From Anaerolineaceae bacterium (lineage in GTDB: Bacteria; Chloroflexota; Anaerolineae; Anaerolineales; Anaerolineaceae), in the NCBI GenBank assembly GCA_030653365.1, contig JAURZL010000019.1, positions 277,657 to 341,656 of the forward strand: a DNA stretch of 64,000 nucleotides, written 5' to 3'. Positions 17,506 through 24,859 of the stretch are shown piece after piece. The first letter of the stretch is position 1. Each line of letters opens with the position of its first letter. The notes under the pieces were generated by a model, which worked only from the letters and a program-made list of their open reading frames with translations, did no database searches and was not told the origin of the DNA. The position numbers were made by a program, and so were the translations under genes.

Positions 17506-18192
17506 ATGAATAAAGTAAAACAATTTGGGGAAACGGTAGAAGGTTATAACATCCCTGTTTTAAATGAGCGGGAAATCAGAGCATCGGCGGGCATACTATA
17601 TTTTTTTATGTTCCTGGCCTGGATGCTGGTCATATTTAAAGAGGATTTTTTCATGATCAAGTTGGTCAACACGATCTTCCTAATAGATTTCATGATACGC
17701 ATGTTCATCAGTCCTAAATATTCTCCTTCCTTAATAATTGGACGTTTGTTTGTTGGTAAGCAAACCCCCGAATATGTCGGCGCGGCTCCAAAAAAGTTTG
17801 CCTGGACGATTGGTCTGGTGTTAGCCTCGACCATATTCCTGCTATTGGTTGTAATGAATTCAACCAGCATCATTACCGGGATTATCTGTCAAATTTGCCT
17901 GATATTCTTATTCTTTGAAGCTGTGTTTGGCATTTGTCTGGGATGTAAATTTTATCCTCTGTTCCATAAAGAAAAAACTCAATACTGTCCCGGTGGAATT
18001 TGTGAAGTTAAGACAAAACAAGAGATTCAGAAAACTTCGTTACTGCAAATTGGCGTTGTCATTGGATTTTTCGCGATTGTCATAACGGCAGTGATCTTGT
18101 TTAACGATACGTTTAGTGCAAAACCGACTGATTTGTGGGTTATGGTGTTGCCTTCTCAGTACTGGTTTGGTTCGTTTTCCGGTTATGTTTAA
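17506..18192 (+). CDS. DUF4395 domain membrane protein
   Basis: A 228-residue protein. Its first 150 residues match DUF4395: NEREIRASAGILYF, a run of helices, SPKYSPSLIIGRLFVGKQ, GAAPKKFAWTIGLVLA and FEAVFGICLGCKFYPL with paired cysteines. A further helix follows from about 190. The start at 17506 follows AAGGAGAG. Its last 58 nt overlap a gene in another frame, and its C-terminus (SQYWFGSFSGYV) looks unlike a family end, so a frameshift joining the two is possible. Confidence 0.78.
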   Translation: MNKVKQFGETVEGYNIPVLNEREIRASAGILYFFMFLAWMLVIFKEDFFMIKLVNTIFLIDFMIRMFISPKYSPSLIIGRLFVGKQTPEYVGAAPKKFAWTIGLVLASTIFLLLVVMNSTSIITGIICQICLIFLFFEAVFGICLGCKFYPLFHKEKTQYCPGGICEVKTKQEIQKTSLLQIGVVIGFFAIVITAVILFNDTFSAKPTDLWVMVLPSQYWFGSFSGYV

Positions 18193-18377
18193 GCAAGGGA
18201 AAAAAATGGGCATTCTGGTTGTTGTTGATTACGAATGGCTTTGTCGAGATGTTGGCCTTTATCGTTTCCGCACCTCTCGGAAACGCACGCTGGCAAGTGA
18301 ATTTACCTCTGAGCGCTTTATTCATGGTGAGCATCGGCTTGTCGGGCTTTTCCCTGTTCAAAGGAGATAAAAAATGA
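18135..18377 (+). CDS. Small membrane protein overlapping the DUF4395 gene
   Basis: An 80-residue frame starting with GTG at 18135, with three hydrophobic helices (VAFSVLVWFVFRL, WAFWLLLITNGFVEMLAFIV, LPLSALFMVSIGLSGFSLF). It overlaps the end of the DUF4395 gene by 58 nt. It ends with TGA overlapping the next ATG as ATGA, a sign of real translational coupling. An in-frame TGA at 18129 bars a longer version. It is either a genuine small gene or the shifted C-terminal part of its neighbour. Confidence 0.6.
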   Translation: MGYGVAFSVLVWFVFRLCLSKGKKWAFWLLLITNGFVEMLAFIVSAPLGNARWQVNLPLSALFMVSIGLSGFSLFKGDKK

Positions 18378-19069
18378 ATTCAATCAACACGACCGCAAGA
18401 ATCGCAGGTATCCTCTATTTCATGTATATTGTAACTTCGATCATTGGAAATGAGTTTGGTCGCTTTGTATCCGTGGATGCCCCAGTAACGGTCAATCACA
18501 TAATGGCTCATGAATCGTTATTTCGTATCGGATTTGTAATCAGTCTATTCTCAGTTGTGTTTTTTCTTTTGGCGGCCTGGTATTTGTACGTGTTATTAAA
18601 ACCTGTGGACAAAAACATAGCTTTACTGTTCCTGTTATTAAACTTAGGTGGGTTTGCTATATGGTGTTTTGGTATGCTTAATCTATTTGCCAGCCTGATG
18701 CTTTTGAGCGGAGCTGACTATTTGAAAGCATTCCAGCCAGATCAGCAACAAGCGCTAGCGATATTATTCGTCAATTTATACAAAAATGGATATATTGTCG
18801 CCCAGGTACCCTATGGTTTCTGGCTCTTTCCTCTTGGTTATCTAGTTTTCAAGTCGGGCTTTCTTCCTAAGATATTGGGCATATTGTTGATTGCCGATGG
18901 TTTTGGTCTTTTGATATATGTTTTTCAGCGATTCCTTTTGCCGGGCTACGAAGTAATATCGTACCCATGTATGGTGATTAGTTTTATTGCGGAACTCTCT
19001 CTTACTTTGTGGCTTTTGATTAAGGGTGTAAAGGAACAGAAACCATCCCTAGCTGATGGTAAGAAATAA
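18374..19069 (+). CDS. DUF4386 domain membrane protein
   Basis: A 231-residue protein with six predicted helices and clear DUF4386 features: [19 protein letters not shown] at the start, [20 protein letters not shown], then [20 protein letters not shown]. The same LVFKSGFLP block recurs in paralogues at 30228 and 36224. Function is unknown; it should sit in the cytoplasmic membrane. The start overlaps the previous stop (ATGA), with AAAGGAG 7 nt upstream. Confidence 0.88.
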   Translation: MNSINTTARIAGILYFMYIVTSIIGNEFGRFVSVDAPVTVNHIMAHESLFRIGFVISLFSVVFFLLAAWYLYVLLKPVDKNIALLFLLLNLGGFAIWCFGMLNLFASLMLLSGADYLKAFQPDQQQALAILFVNLYKNGYIVAQVPYGFWLFPLGYLVFKSGFLPKILGILLIADGFGLLIYVFQRFLLPGYEVISYPCMVISFIAELSLTLWLLIKGVKEQKPSLADGKK

Positions 19070-19106
19070 AAATGAATACTATCAAGTAAAAAGGAAAGGT
19101 ACAAAA

Positions 19107-20045
19107 ATGAAAGCAATTGTATGCACAAAATACGGATCGCCGGAGGTTCTTCAGCTCAAAGAGGTGGAAAAACCTACTCCCAAGGACAATGAAGTACTGA
19201 TAAAAATTCATGCAGCAGCAGTGACAGTTTCGGACTGTATAGTTCGAAGTGGTAAAGTTAATATCTTGCTATGGATCCCCATGCGCATATTTATTGGTTT
19301 CAGAAGACCAAGAAAACCTGTACTAGGATTAGAGTGTGCCGGAGAAATTGATGCAATAGGCAAAGATGTAAAAAGATTTAAAAAAGGTGACCAAATTTTT
19401 GCATTTACGGGCAAGCGTTTTGGTGCTTATGCCGAGTACGCTTGTCTGCCAGAAGATGGAGTGTGCATGCCACAAGACAGTATTATGGCATTAAAACCGT
19501 CCAATGTAACCTATGAGGAAGCCGCTGCTGTTCCTTCCCGAGGAACTTTAGCATTATATTTTCTCAAGAAAGGAAATATCCTGAAAGGACAAAAAGTTCT
19601 CATCTATGGAGCTTCTGGAGGGGTAGGTACTTTTGCGGTACAGCTTGCCAGGTACTTTGGTGCGGAAGTTACCGGGGTATGCAGTACTACAAATTTAGAA
19701 TTGGTAAAATCTCTGGGAGCCGATAAGGTAATTGATTACACAAAAGAGGATTTTACGAATAGAGGAGAATCTTATGATTTTATCTTTGATGCCGTTGGAA
19801 AAAGATATAGCTCAAAACTACAGTTTAAAAAAGCGCTAACTCCGGCCGGGAAATACATATCAGTCGATGAGGGGACACCAAAGTTATATCTGGAAGATTT
19901 AATATTAATCAAGGAGTTGGTTGAAGCGGGAAAGATAAAACCGGTCATTGATAGATTCTATCCGTTGGAACAGATGGCCGAGGCGCACAGGTTTGTCGAA
20001 AAAGGACACAAAAAGGGAAATGTCGTCATTACGGTGGGGCAATAA
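19107..20045 (+). CDS. MDR-family NAD(P)-dependent quinone oxidoreductase 2
   Basis: A 312-residue zinc-less MDR protein closely related to that at 14834 ([27 protein letters not shown] start; [17 protein letters not shown] nucleotide-binding motif; shared [13 protein letters not shown]). It is the last gene of the promoter-A operon, so the operon begins and ends with paralogous oxidoreductases. AAGGAAAGG precedes the ATG at 19107. A strong terminator follows. Confidence 0.88.
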   Translation: MKAIVCTKYGSPEVLQLKEVEKPTPKDNEVLIKIHAAAVTVSDCIVRSGKVNILLWIPMRIFIGFRRPRKPVLGLECAGEIDAIGKDVKRFKKGDQIFAFTGKRFGAYAEYACLPEDGVCMPQDSIMALKPSNVTYEEAAAVPSRGTLALYFLKKGNILKGQKVLIYGASGGVGTFAVQLARYFGAEVTGVCSTTNLELVKSLGADKVIDYTKEDFTNRGESYDFIFDAVGKRYSSKLQFKKALTPAGKYISVDEGTPKLYLEDLILIKELVEAGKIKPVIDRFYPLEQMAEAHRFVEKGHKKGNVVITVGQ

Positions 20046-20063
20046 GATTTTGTAAAAAAGCGA

Positions 20064-20092
20064 AAGGACATCCATGTTTTTGGATGTCCTTT
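20064..20092 (+). terminator. Terminator of the promoter-A operon
   Basis: AAAGGACATCCA (20064-20075) and TGGATGTCCTTT (20081-20092) form a perfect 12-bp stem with a T-rich tail. Confidence 0.9.
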
Positions 20093-20145
20093 ATAATTAA
20101 TTCATGGCCATACATATTTTAGCCACAAAATAATAAGGTTAAACC

Positions 20146-20166
20146 AAAAACGCCTGAATTCAGGCG
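20146..20166 (-). terminator. Minus-strand intrinsic terminator
   Basis: The 16-base palindrome CGCCTGAATTCAGGCG (20151-20166) is followed on the minus strand by TTTTTGG. It would end a leftward transcript coming through the tRNA-like remnant at 20261-20194. Confidence 0.65.
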
Positions 20167-20193
20167 CTTAAGAAATAGAAGCGGGGAGTGGAC

Positions 20194-20261
20194 GTGTACC
20201 CGCAAGAGTATTCGAACCACTGACCTGACGGTTATCAGCGAAGATCCTGAGAATCCGTGCC
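20194..20261 (-). pseudogene. Degenerate tRNA-Ile(GAT)-like sequence
   Basis: On the minus strand CTGATAA (a tRNA-Ile GAT anticodon loop, anticodon at 20236-20234) is followed by GTCAGGTCAGTGGTTCGAAT, the usual variable region and T-loop of bacterial tRNA-Ile. A CTCAGGATCTTC stretch sits where the D-arm should be. The anticodon, T and acceptor stems do not pair, so this is not a working tRNA. A minus-strand terminator lies downstream, as after real tRNA genes. Confidence 0.45.
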
Positions 20262-20607
20262 ATCTTAGCGTCAGGCCTTACAAATCAGCCAAACCGGCGA
20301 ACGCTGGTTCTTGCTTGCCCGGCACGCAACAGTAGTTGATCGATATTCGTTGAAGCCCTTTTACGTGGGTTCGGCAAGTTCATTTTTAACTCTTAATTTT
20401 GGCTTTTTTTTCACCTTTTATATTTTTAAGCGAAAATTCCAAAACAATTTTGTCTACTATTAATGAGGTGTCGGAAGGTTTTCCGAAAGATTATTTTCTC
20501 AGGCGAGCGACCGATTTGAATATTGTATTTAAGTCGTAAAAAGTGAAATGTAGCCTATTAAGAACTCAAATTGTGCAGCCATGAGTGTAGGTTTGTGTTT
20601 CTGCTTC

Positions 20608-20774
20608 TTATGAAATAGCAGCTTTGAGCAGTTCTTTTAGGTTTTGATCTTGTAAGTAATTAGGGAGAAAATGATCTTCCAAAAGCTCTCTACTCCTTTT
20701 TTCGAAAGGATTTCCAGTCCGGCAGAGATTATTGCTTCTTTGAGATTTCCGTGGTGAAAAGTATCTAGGGTCAT
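20608..20774 (-). pseudogene. TetR-family regulator remnant with internal deletion
   Basis: From an ATG at 20774 the minus strand reads MTLDTFHHGNLKEAIISAGL and then EILSKKGVES, the classic start of a TetR helix-turn-helix domain. It runs out of homology and stops in that frame. In another frame the sequence ends with LLEDHFLPNYLQDQNLKELL, a plausible TetR C-terminus, at the TAA at 20608. About 120 or more central residues are missing, so the gene has lost most of its body and cannot be functional. Confidence 0.65.
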
Positions 20775-20946
20775 AAGAAACAGATACTTTCAAATTTTAC
20801 AAACTACTAAGGAATGATATATAATAATTACTATCAAGTAGAGAAACGTGACAGTTCGACTCCAGGCACCAGGCGATAAATTGCCGGGTGAGACCGGTCA
20901 ACCGCCGCGCTTTACTAAGGCAGATTCTCAGGAGAATAAAAAAGAA

Positions 20947-22671
20947 ATGAATATGCCAGAAAATAAAAGGCGACTACCCAAAACGCCGACAGGCATACAA
21001 GGGTTGGACGAAATTACCAGTGGCGGATTGCCCAAAGGCCGGCCAACCCTGATATGCGGTAGCGCTGGCTGTGGCAAGACGCTCCTCGCCATGGAATTTC
21101 TAGTACGCGGCGCAAGGCAATACAACGAGCCGGGAGTCTTTATGGCCTTCGAAGAGACCGAAAATGATCTGATCCAAAACGTCGCCTCACTTGGTTTTGA
21201 CCTAAAAGATCTGATTGCAAATAAAAAGATCGTGATCGATTTTGTATATATTGAGCGCAGCGAAATCGAAGAAACTGGTGAATATGATTTGGAAGGGTTG
21301 TTCATTCGCCTCGGGCAGGCTATTGACTCCATCGGGGCCAAACGCGTCGTGCTGGATACAATCGAGTCACTCTTCTCCGGCTTGCCCAATCCGCTCATCC
21401 TGCGCGCAGAAATACGCCGCTTGTTTCGTTGGTTGAAGGAGAAAGGCGTGACCGCCATCATCACCGGCGAACGCGGCGCTGGGTCACTGACCCGCTCTGG
21501 ATTGGAAGAATACGTCTCCGACTGCGTCATCATGCTCGACCATCGCTCCAGCGAGCAGGTCTCCTCGCGGCTTTTGCGTGTGGTAAAGTATCGCGGCTCA
21601 ACACACGGCACGAACGAATACCCATTTCTGATAGACGAAGACGGTATTTCGGTACTGCCTGTCACCTCTCTGGGCCTGCAACAGGTCGCCTCCACCCTAC
21701 GTATATCCACCGGTATTGAGCGCCTCGATGCGATGCTGGGTGGTGAGGGCTATTTCCAGGGAAGCAGCGTACTCGTCTCTGGCACAGCAGGCACTGGCAA
21801 GAGCAGTCTCGCCGCCCATTTCGTCGCATCCGCCTGCCAGCGTGGCGAACACACCCTCTATTTTGCCTTTGAGGAATCTCCCAGCCAGATCATGCGTAAC
21901 ATGCGTTCCATCGGGATAGACCTCCAAAAGTGGGAAAAGGAAGGTCTACTCCAGTTTCAGGCGAATCGCCCCACCCTCACAGGCCTGGAAATGCACCTGA
22001 CGATGATGCACAAAGCGATCAACGCGTTCAAACCAAAGGTCGTGATTGTGGATCCATTGAACAGTTTCATTATGGGGGGCAATGCGAACGAAGTTAAAGT
22101 GATGATAATGCGACTGGTGGATTTCTTGAAAATGAAAAAAATCACCGGATTATTCACAAATCTGACTGCAGGCGGGGGTGCGATCGAGCAAACCGACATT
22201 GCCATTTCATCTCTGATTGACACCTGGCTTTTATTACGCGATATCGAAATTGGCGGCGAGCGCAATCGAGGCATGTACATCTTGAAATCGCGTGGAATGG
22301 CGCACTCGAATCAGATTCGCGAGTTCCTTATCACCGATCACGGAATAGAATTGCGCGATGTGTACGTCGGTACGAGGGGTGTGCTGACCGGCTCGGCGCG
22401 TCTGGCTCAAGAAGCGCAAGAGCAAGCCGCGCAGATAAAACACGTTCAGGAAGTTGAGTGGCGAAAACTAGATCTGGAACGCAAGCGTAAGGTTATGGAA
22501 GCGAAGATTGCTGCAATACTCGCCGAGTTTGAGGCGCAAGAAACCGAGGCGATGAACATTATCGGGCAGGAACATGTGCGAGAAGCTCAACAGGCGCAGG
22601 AACGTGTGGATATGGCACTGATCCGCAAAGCGGACGCGAAACCGAACAGACAGAAAGGAAACTCGAAATGA
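20947..22671 (+). CDS. kaiC: KaiC-like double-ATPase protein
   Basis: A 574-residue protein with two RecA-like KaiC domains. Domain 1 has Walker A GSAGCGKT (38-45), catalytic Glu in FEETEND and Walker [11 protein letters not shown]. Domain 2 has Walker A GTAGTGKS (279-286), FEESPSQ and [11 protein letters not shown] charged helix of about 70 residues follows. Cyanobacterial KaiC autophosphorylates as a clock; relatives outside cyanobacteria often act in stress signalling. No kaiA is nearby. The ATG at 20947 has GGAG 12 nt upstream; a GTG at 20848 would add 33 unconserved-looking residues. Overlaps kaiB by ATGA. Confidence 0.92.
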   Translation: MNMPENKRRLPKTPTGIQGLDEITSGGLPKGRPTLICGSAGCGKTLLAMEFLVRGARQYNEPGVFMAFEETENDLIQNVASLGFDLKDLIANKKIVIDFVYIERSEIEETGEYDLEGLFIRLGQAIDSIGAKRVVLDTIESLFSGLPNPLILRAEIRRLFRWLKEKGVTAIITGERGAGSLTRSGLEEYVSDCVIMLDHRSSEQVSSRLLRVVKYRGSTHGTNEYPFLIDEDGISVLPVTSLGLQQVASTLRISTGIERLDAMLGGEGYFQGSSVLVSGTAGTGKSSLAAHFVASACQRGEHTLYFAFEESPSQIMRNMRSIGIDLQKWEKEGLLQFQANRPTLTGLEMHLTMMHKAINAFKPKVVIVDPLNSFIMGGNANEVKVMIMRLVDFLKMKKITGLFTNLTAGGGAIEQTDIAISSLIDTWLLLRDIEIGGERNRGMYILKSRGMAHSNQIREFLITDHGIELRDVYVGTRGVLTGSARLAQEAQEQAAQIKHVQEVEWRKLDLERKRKVMEAKIAAILAEFEAQETEAMNIIGQEHVREAQQAQERVDMALIRKADAKPNRQKGNSK

Positions 22672-23060
22672 AAAAAGAATCTGCCGAGCGCAAGACCGCA
22701 CTGCATGCACCCCCACTCCCCAAAAAGGATCTGGGGGATATGGGGGTTGGCGCCAGTGAAACCCAGCCCACCCAGGCAAATTCGGATGCCTATATCCTGC
22801 GCTTGTATGTCGCCGGGCAAACACCCAAATCCATGATAGCTTTTGCAAATCTCAAGAAAATTTGCGAAGAACACCTGAAAGGGCAATATACAATCGAAGT
22901 TGTGGACTTGCTGGAAAATCCGACACTGGCGAGCGGTGATCAGATTCTGGCAATCCCGACTCTGGTGCGGAAACTGCCCAAGCCCGTGCGTAAGATCATC
23001 GGCGATCTCTCCAACACCGAACGCGTGCTGATCGGGTTGGATCTGCTGCCGCGGGAATAG
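22668..23060 (+). CDS. kaiB: KaiB-like protein 1
   Basis: A 130-residue protein. After a 40-residue Pro/Gly-rich tail comes a KaiB thioredoxin-like domain: [61 protein letters not shown], then [14 protein letters not shown]. KaiB binds KaiC and modulates its phosphorylation. The extended N-terminus is longer than in cyanobacterial KaiB. Its ATG overlaps the kaiC stop, so translation is coupled. Confidence 0.93.
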   Translation: MKKESAERKTALHAPPLPKKDLGDMGVGASETQPTQANSDAYILRLYVAGQTPKSMIAFANLKKICEEHLKGQYTIEVVDLLENPTLASGDQILAIPTLVRKLPKPVRKIIGDLSNTERVLIGLDLLPRE

Positions 23061-23069
23061 GTGACTCTC

Positions 23070-23411
23070 ATGGCAACCAAGAAAGTACTCGATTCAGCAC
23101 AACAGTTTGAACAATCGTTGAGCCAACCGCAGGAAATACAATATGTCTTGCGGTTATATTTGGCCGGCACGACGACGCAGTCCTTGCGCGCCATCATAAA
23201 TGTCAAAAAATTCTGCGAGGATTACTTAAAAGGGCGTTATGAGTTGGAGGTGATCGACCTGTACCAACAACCCCAACTTGCGCAGGGCGAGCAAATTATC
23301 GCCGCGCCGACGCTCATCAAGAAATTGCCGCTCCCACTTCGCCGAATCATTGGAGATATGTCAAAGACTGAACGCATGCTGGTGGGGCTGGATTTGCAAA
23401 AGAAGACCTGA
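23070..23411 (+). CDS. kaiB: KaiB-like protein 2
   Basis: A 113-residue KaiB paralogue (YVLRLYLAGTTTQSLRAI, YELEVIDLYQQPQLA, AAPTLIKKLPLPLRRIIG, MSKTERMLVGLDL). AGGTG lies 7 nt before the ATG at 23070, immediately after the first kaiB. A GTG at 23061 is a possible alternative. Tandem kaiB genes after one kaiC suggest either heteromeric regulation or different partners. Confidence 0.92.
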   Translation: MATKKVLDSAQQFEQSLSQPQEIQYVLRLYLAGTTTQSLRAIINVKKFCEDYLKGRYELEVIDLYQQPQLAQGEQIIAAPTLIKKLPLPLRRIIGDMSKTERMLVGLDLQKKT

Positions 23412-23445
23412 TCCCAATTTATGAATTGCGCCACAGAGGTTGTTT

Positions 23446-24615
23446 ATGCGTAATAAAACTGCGCTCCCAAATAAAAAGCAACTTGTTGATGAAAACGCCG
23501 GGCTTCGTATGCGGCTGGAAGAATCCGAAGATACGTTGCGCGCCATTCGCAGCGGCGAGGTGGATGCGATCGTTGTCTCGGGCGCGGGAGGCGAGCAGGT
23601 TTTTACCCTCACCAGCGCTGAACGTCCTTACCGGGCATTGATCGAGGATATGAAAGAAGGCGCAATGACCCTCACATCTGAGGGTGATATTTTATATGCC
23701 AACCGCTGCTTTGCTGAGATGCTCAAAACCCCGCTCGAAAAGGTGATCGGTTCCTCCATCCACAACTGGATTGCTCCCGTTTATCAAGAAATTTTCCTTG
23801 CACTGCTTCAGAAAGTTACAGCTGAGAAAAGTCGCAAGGAGCTGGTTTTCACCAGCGGCGACGGAACACTGATGCCAGTTTATCTTTCGGTGAATCCCCT
23901 GACCGTAGAAGGGATTCCCGATTGTTTCGGCCTGGTGGCCATCGACTTGACCGAACAGAAGAAAAGCAACGAAGCGATACTTGCAGCCGAAAAGGCGGCA
24001 TACGAATTGTTGGAAGAACGACAACGCCTGGCGCACGACCTGCATGATGCTGTTCACCAGACACTATTCTCCGCCAGTCTGATAGCCGAAGTTTTGCCAC
24101 GATTGTGGGATATGGATCAGGCGGAGGCACGGCGATCTCTTGAAGACTTGCGTCGCCTGACGAAAGGCGCTCTGGCCGAGATGAACGCCCTCCTGGCTGA
24201 ACTAAATCCCTCTATGCTGGACGGTTTAGACCTGGGTGATCTGCTGCGTCAGTTAGGAGATATGCTATCCGGTCGGATCAACATCTCGGTCACTGTTCAC
24301 ATTATTGGGAAATTCGTACTCCCAACCAAAGTCCAGTTAGTCTTTTATCGTGTTTGCCAGGAAGCGCTGGAAAACGTTGTCATACACAATGCAAGCCAGG
24401 TTGAAATCCATCTACAGCATATTGGAGATGTAATCAAATTACGCATCCGTGACAACGGTCAGATATTAGACTCTGATCAAACCCACTTAGGTTATCCTGG
24501 CTTAGATATAGTGGTCGAGCGTGCTGAAGCCCTGGGTGCAAAACTGAGAGTAAAAAGCCGACCGGGTACCGGGACTGAAGTTATGCTGGACTGGCAAGCC
24601 CCAAGAAAAGGGTAA
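23446..24615 (+). CDS. PAS-domain sensor histidine kinase (HisKA_3 type)
   Basis: A 389-residue cytoplasmic kinase. A short coiled segment is followed by a PAS domain (about 65-175) and a HisKA_3 dimerisation motif RQRLAHDLHDAVHQTLF with the phospho-accepting His at 197. A HATPase_c domain (VCQEALENVVIHN, LRIRDNGQ) follows. No membrane helix and no response regulator gene are adjacent, so its partner must be elsewhere. Its position right after kaiC-kaiB-kaiB suggests it reads out the Kai state. The ATG at 23446 follows AGAGGT. Confidence 0.9.
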   Translation: MRNKTALPNKKQLVDENAGLRMRLEESEDTLRAIRSGEVDAIVVSGAGGEQVFTLTSAERPYRALIEDMKEGAMTLTSEGDILYANRCFAEMLKTPLEKVIGSSIHNWIAPVYQEIFLALLQKVTAEKSRKELVFTSGDGTLMPVYLSVNPLTVEGIPDCFGLVAIDLTEQKKSNEAILAAEKAAYELLEERQRLAHDLHDAVHQTLFSASLIAEVLPRLWDMDQAEARRSLEDLRRLTKGALAEMNALLAELNPSMLDGLDLGDLLRQLGDMLSGRINISVTVHIIGKFVLPTKVQLVFYRVCQEALENVVIHNASQVEIHLQHIGDVIKLRIRDNGQILDSDQTHLGYPGLDIVVERAEALGAKLRVKSRPGTGTEVMLDWQAPRKG

Positions 24616-24843
24616 CCGCTTTTTCCATGAAATAAAGGTGGTTCAGCAATCTCGCCATCCTCCCGTTCTGCCAGATAACACCAGTTTGCTTTGCGAGCTG
24701 TCTTTCCGAAATAAACAAATCTGGCTTTGCCACCTTTTCGCCCCCTTGACGAATAATGATTTTCCCCGTCTTTTGAATCCTGGTCAGTAATAATCCTTTA
24801 TAAGTCTTCTTTGTATTTACCCCTGCTCCAAGGAAGCGCGATA

Positions 24844-24859
24844 TATAATTAAATTTAGA
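24844..24859 (+). promoter_or_regulatory. -10 element directly before regulator 2
   Basis: TATAAT (24844-24849) lies 10 bases before the ATG at 24860. There is no Shine-Dalgarno sequence, so the transcript is probably leaderless, as for regulator 1. No -35 match is clear. Confidence 0.55.

Noticed and set aside
20151..20460. Possible tmRNA or other structured RNA on the minus strand
   Set aside because: No tmRNA 5' end, tag sequence or pairing T-stem could be found; the best explanation is a decayed tRNA-Ile-like sequence.
20848..20946. GTG-started N-terminal extension of KaiC
   Set aside because: The added residues look like intergenic sequence and KaiC proteins start shortly before the first domain; no ribosome site precedes 20848.
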